Shown here: in pieces, positions 60,071-64,000 of the stretch
Numbering within the stretch: the first letter of the stretch is position 1
Layout of the letters: every line of letters begins with the position of its first letter
Source of the DNA: Pseudomonas hormoni
GTDB lineage: Bacteria > Pseudomonadota > Gammaproteobacteria > Pseudomonadales > Pseudomonadaceae
Direction of reading: 5' to 3'
NCBI RefSeq assembly: GCF_018502625.1
Contig: NZ_CP075566.1
Coordinates: 4,648,501-4,712,500, forward strand
DNA: 64,000 bases
Notes under the pieces: generated by a model
What the model saw: the letters and a program-made list of their open reading frames with translations, nothing else
Told to the model about the DNA's origin: nothing
Databases searched by the model: none
Translations under genes and position numbers: made by a program

Positions 60071-60175
60071 AAAGGCTCTGACTCCGAAAAAGTTGGACCT
60101 ATTCTAGTGTCATGAATCGAAAATAACTGTGCAAATTTGTGCTGGGCCGATCCGGGCTTTATTCCGGGCAAAACA

Positions 60176-60207
60176 AAACCCCTACCTGCATACGCAGATA
60201 GGGGTTT
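60176..60207 (-). terminator. Terminator of the rRNA operon
   Basis: AAACCCCTA(C/T)CTGC palindrome around loop ATAC, just beyond the 5S 3' end, read on the minus strand: AAACCCCTATCTGC, loop GTAT, GCAGGTAGGGGTTT, followed by T-rich sequence. Confidence 0.85.
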
Positions 60208-60217
60208 CGGAATTTAA

Positions 60218-60333
60218 TCTTGACGATGACCTACTCTCACATGGGGAAACCCCACACTACCATCGGCGATGCATCGTTTCACTGCTGAGTTCGGGATGGG
60301 ATCAGGTGGTTCCAATGCTCTATGGTCGTCAAG
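60218..60333 (-). rRNA. rrf: 5S ribosomal RNA
   Basis: Read on the minus strand it begins CTTGACGACCATAGAGC and ends GGTCATCGTCAAG, with the normal internal blocks (CCGAACTCAGCAGTGAAAC). Length about 116 bases. The ends pair as helix I. Confidence 0.94.
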
Positions 60334-60487
60334 AAATTCGGTAGCCAGCTCGTGTACCTTGCGGTTCACGCTCCAGCGAATGGGTATGCGATAGTTTGTG
60401 TGTTTGTTTCTCGAACTTTCGGTTCGTTTCGTCTTCACACACCGCAATCTGATGCTCTTTCGAGTAGTCAAATTGCTTGGGTGTTAT

Positions 60488-63378
<2,891 letters not shown>

Positions 63379-63517
63379 ATATAACCCCAAGCAATCTGGT
63401 TATACTGTGAAGACGACATTCGCCGAAAATTCGCGATTAAACTCACAAATTTTACCTTAGCCTGATCCGTTACCAGTGAAAGTAACGTTCAGTCTATCTT
63501 TCTATCACATACCCAAA

Positions 63518-63530
63518 TTTTTAAAGAACG
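63518..63530 (-). promoter_or_regulatory. boxA antitermination element of the rRNA spacer
   Basis: On the minus strand CGTTCTTTAAAAA, the boxA core, lies between tRNA-Ala and 23S, as expected for rRNA antitermination. Confidence 0.75.
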
Positions 63531-63614
63531 ATCTAGCCAAAGACTAGAAATCAACATTCACCACCATCACGATGGAATGCTCATTTCTAAGCTTTATACA
63601 ATCAGAAGCAGTAG

Positions 63615-63690
63615 TGGTGGAGCCAAACGGGATCGAACCGTTGACCTCCTGCGTGCAAGGCAGGCGCTCTCCCAGCTGAGCTATGGCCCC
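63615..63690 (-). tRNA. tRNA-Ala (anticodon TGC)
   Basis: 76 bases with CCA; minus-strand sequence starts GGGGCCATAGCTCAGC and the anticodon loop TTGCACG carries TGC. Second tRNA of the 16S-23S spacer. Confidence 0.96.
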
Positions 63691-63718
63691 GTATTGCTAC
63701 AGGATCCCACACAAAAAT

Positions 63719-63795
<77 letters not shown>

Positions 63796-63878
63796 AATTT
63801 CGGGCTGCTTCTTATCGTCTTCTTCAATGAATCAAGCAATTCGTGTGGGAACTTATGGAGCAGCTGATGTCGTCGATT

Positions 63879-64000
<122 letters not shown>

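Overview
The window comes from a gamma-proteobacterial chromosome, almost certainly a Pseudomonas of the fluorescens group. The evidence is high GC, gene order typical of the genus (hpt/upp/uraA/hemH; murI-moeB-prmC-prfA-hemA; lolB-ispE-tRNA-Gln-prs-rplY-pth-ychF; mksFEB), several Pseudomonas-type REP palindromes, and a 16S-tRNA-Ile-tRNA-Ala-23S-5S operon entering from the right on the minus strand. Species cannot be fixed from this window.

Layout. 1-5 kb: an exported protein of unknown role, a WbuC-type cupin, purine and pyrimidine salvage (hpt; divergent upp-uraA) and ferrochelatase. 5-16 kb: the most distinctive block. A renalase-like flavoprotein with a Trp-rich partner is followed by a ten-gene, tightly overlapping set: DUF523/DUF1722 protein, MerR/LitR-type regulator, CPD photolyase, NTF2-like protein, SDR, FAD oxidoreductase, DUF1365 protein, Cfa-like methyltransferase and DUF2878 membrane protein (the tenth, ykgJ-like, stands slightly apart). 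Both upstream regions carry TGTACA direct repeats spaced by exactly 12 bp, the operator reported for the light-responsive PplR1 regulator of P. putida, and the Cfa-like protein lacks two canonical cyclopropane synthase residues. I read the block as a blue-light-induced photoprotection regulon combining DNA repair with membrane-lipid modification, probably furan fatty acid synthesis.

16-30 kb: PagL-like lipid A deacylase, the murI-to-hemA housekeeping operon, then a TPR lipoprotein, lolB, ispE, tRNA-Gln, prs, rplY, pth and ychF, and a fosmidomycin-resistance-type exporter. 30-49 kb: accessory and sensory genes (two chemoreceptor-type proteins, tRNA-Met, DUF2817 hydrolase, ggt, gamma-glutamylcyclotransferase, ddl, LysE exporter, DUF2975/HTH pair, AraC and cupin genes, flavin reductase, MHS-type MFS, short-chain fatty acid transporter, an unknown secreted protein, a SET-domain protein, carbonic anhydrase, an acidic disordered protein). 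49-55 kb: rimI with the divergent DNA polymerase III psi gene, then the MksFEB condensin without the JetD/MksG nuclease. 55-60 kb: an IS110-family element sitting among REP palindromes, followed by a LetB-like six-MCE-domain lipid tunnel protein with two half-size LetA/PqiA partners. 60.2-64 kb: rRNA operon, 16S truncated by the window edge.

Only one gap longer than 300 bases lies between genes (30253-30575); it holds several small hairpins but no recognisable element. Most other gaps hold REP palindromes, terminators or promoters and are listed.
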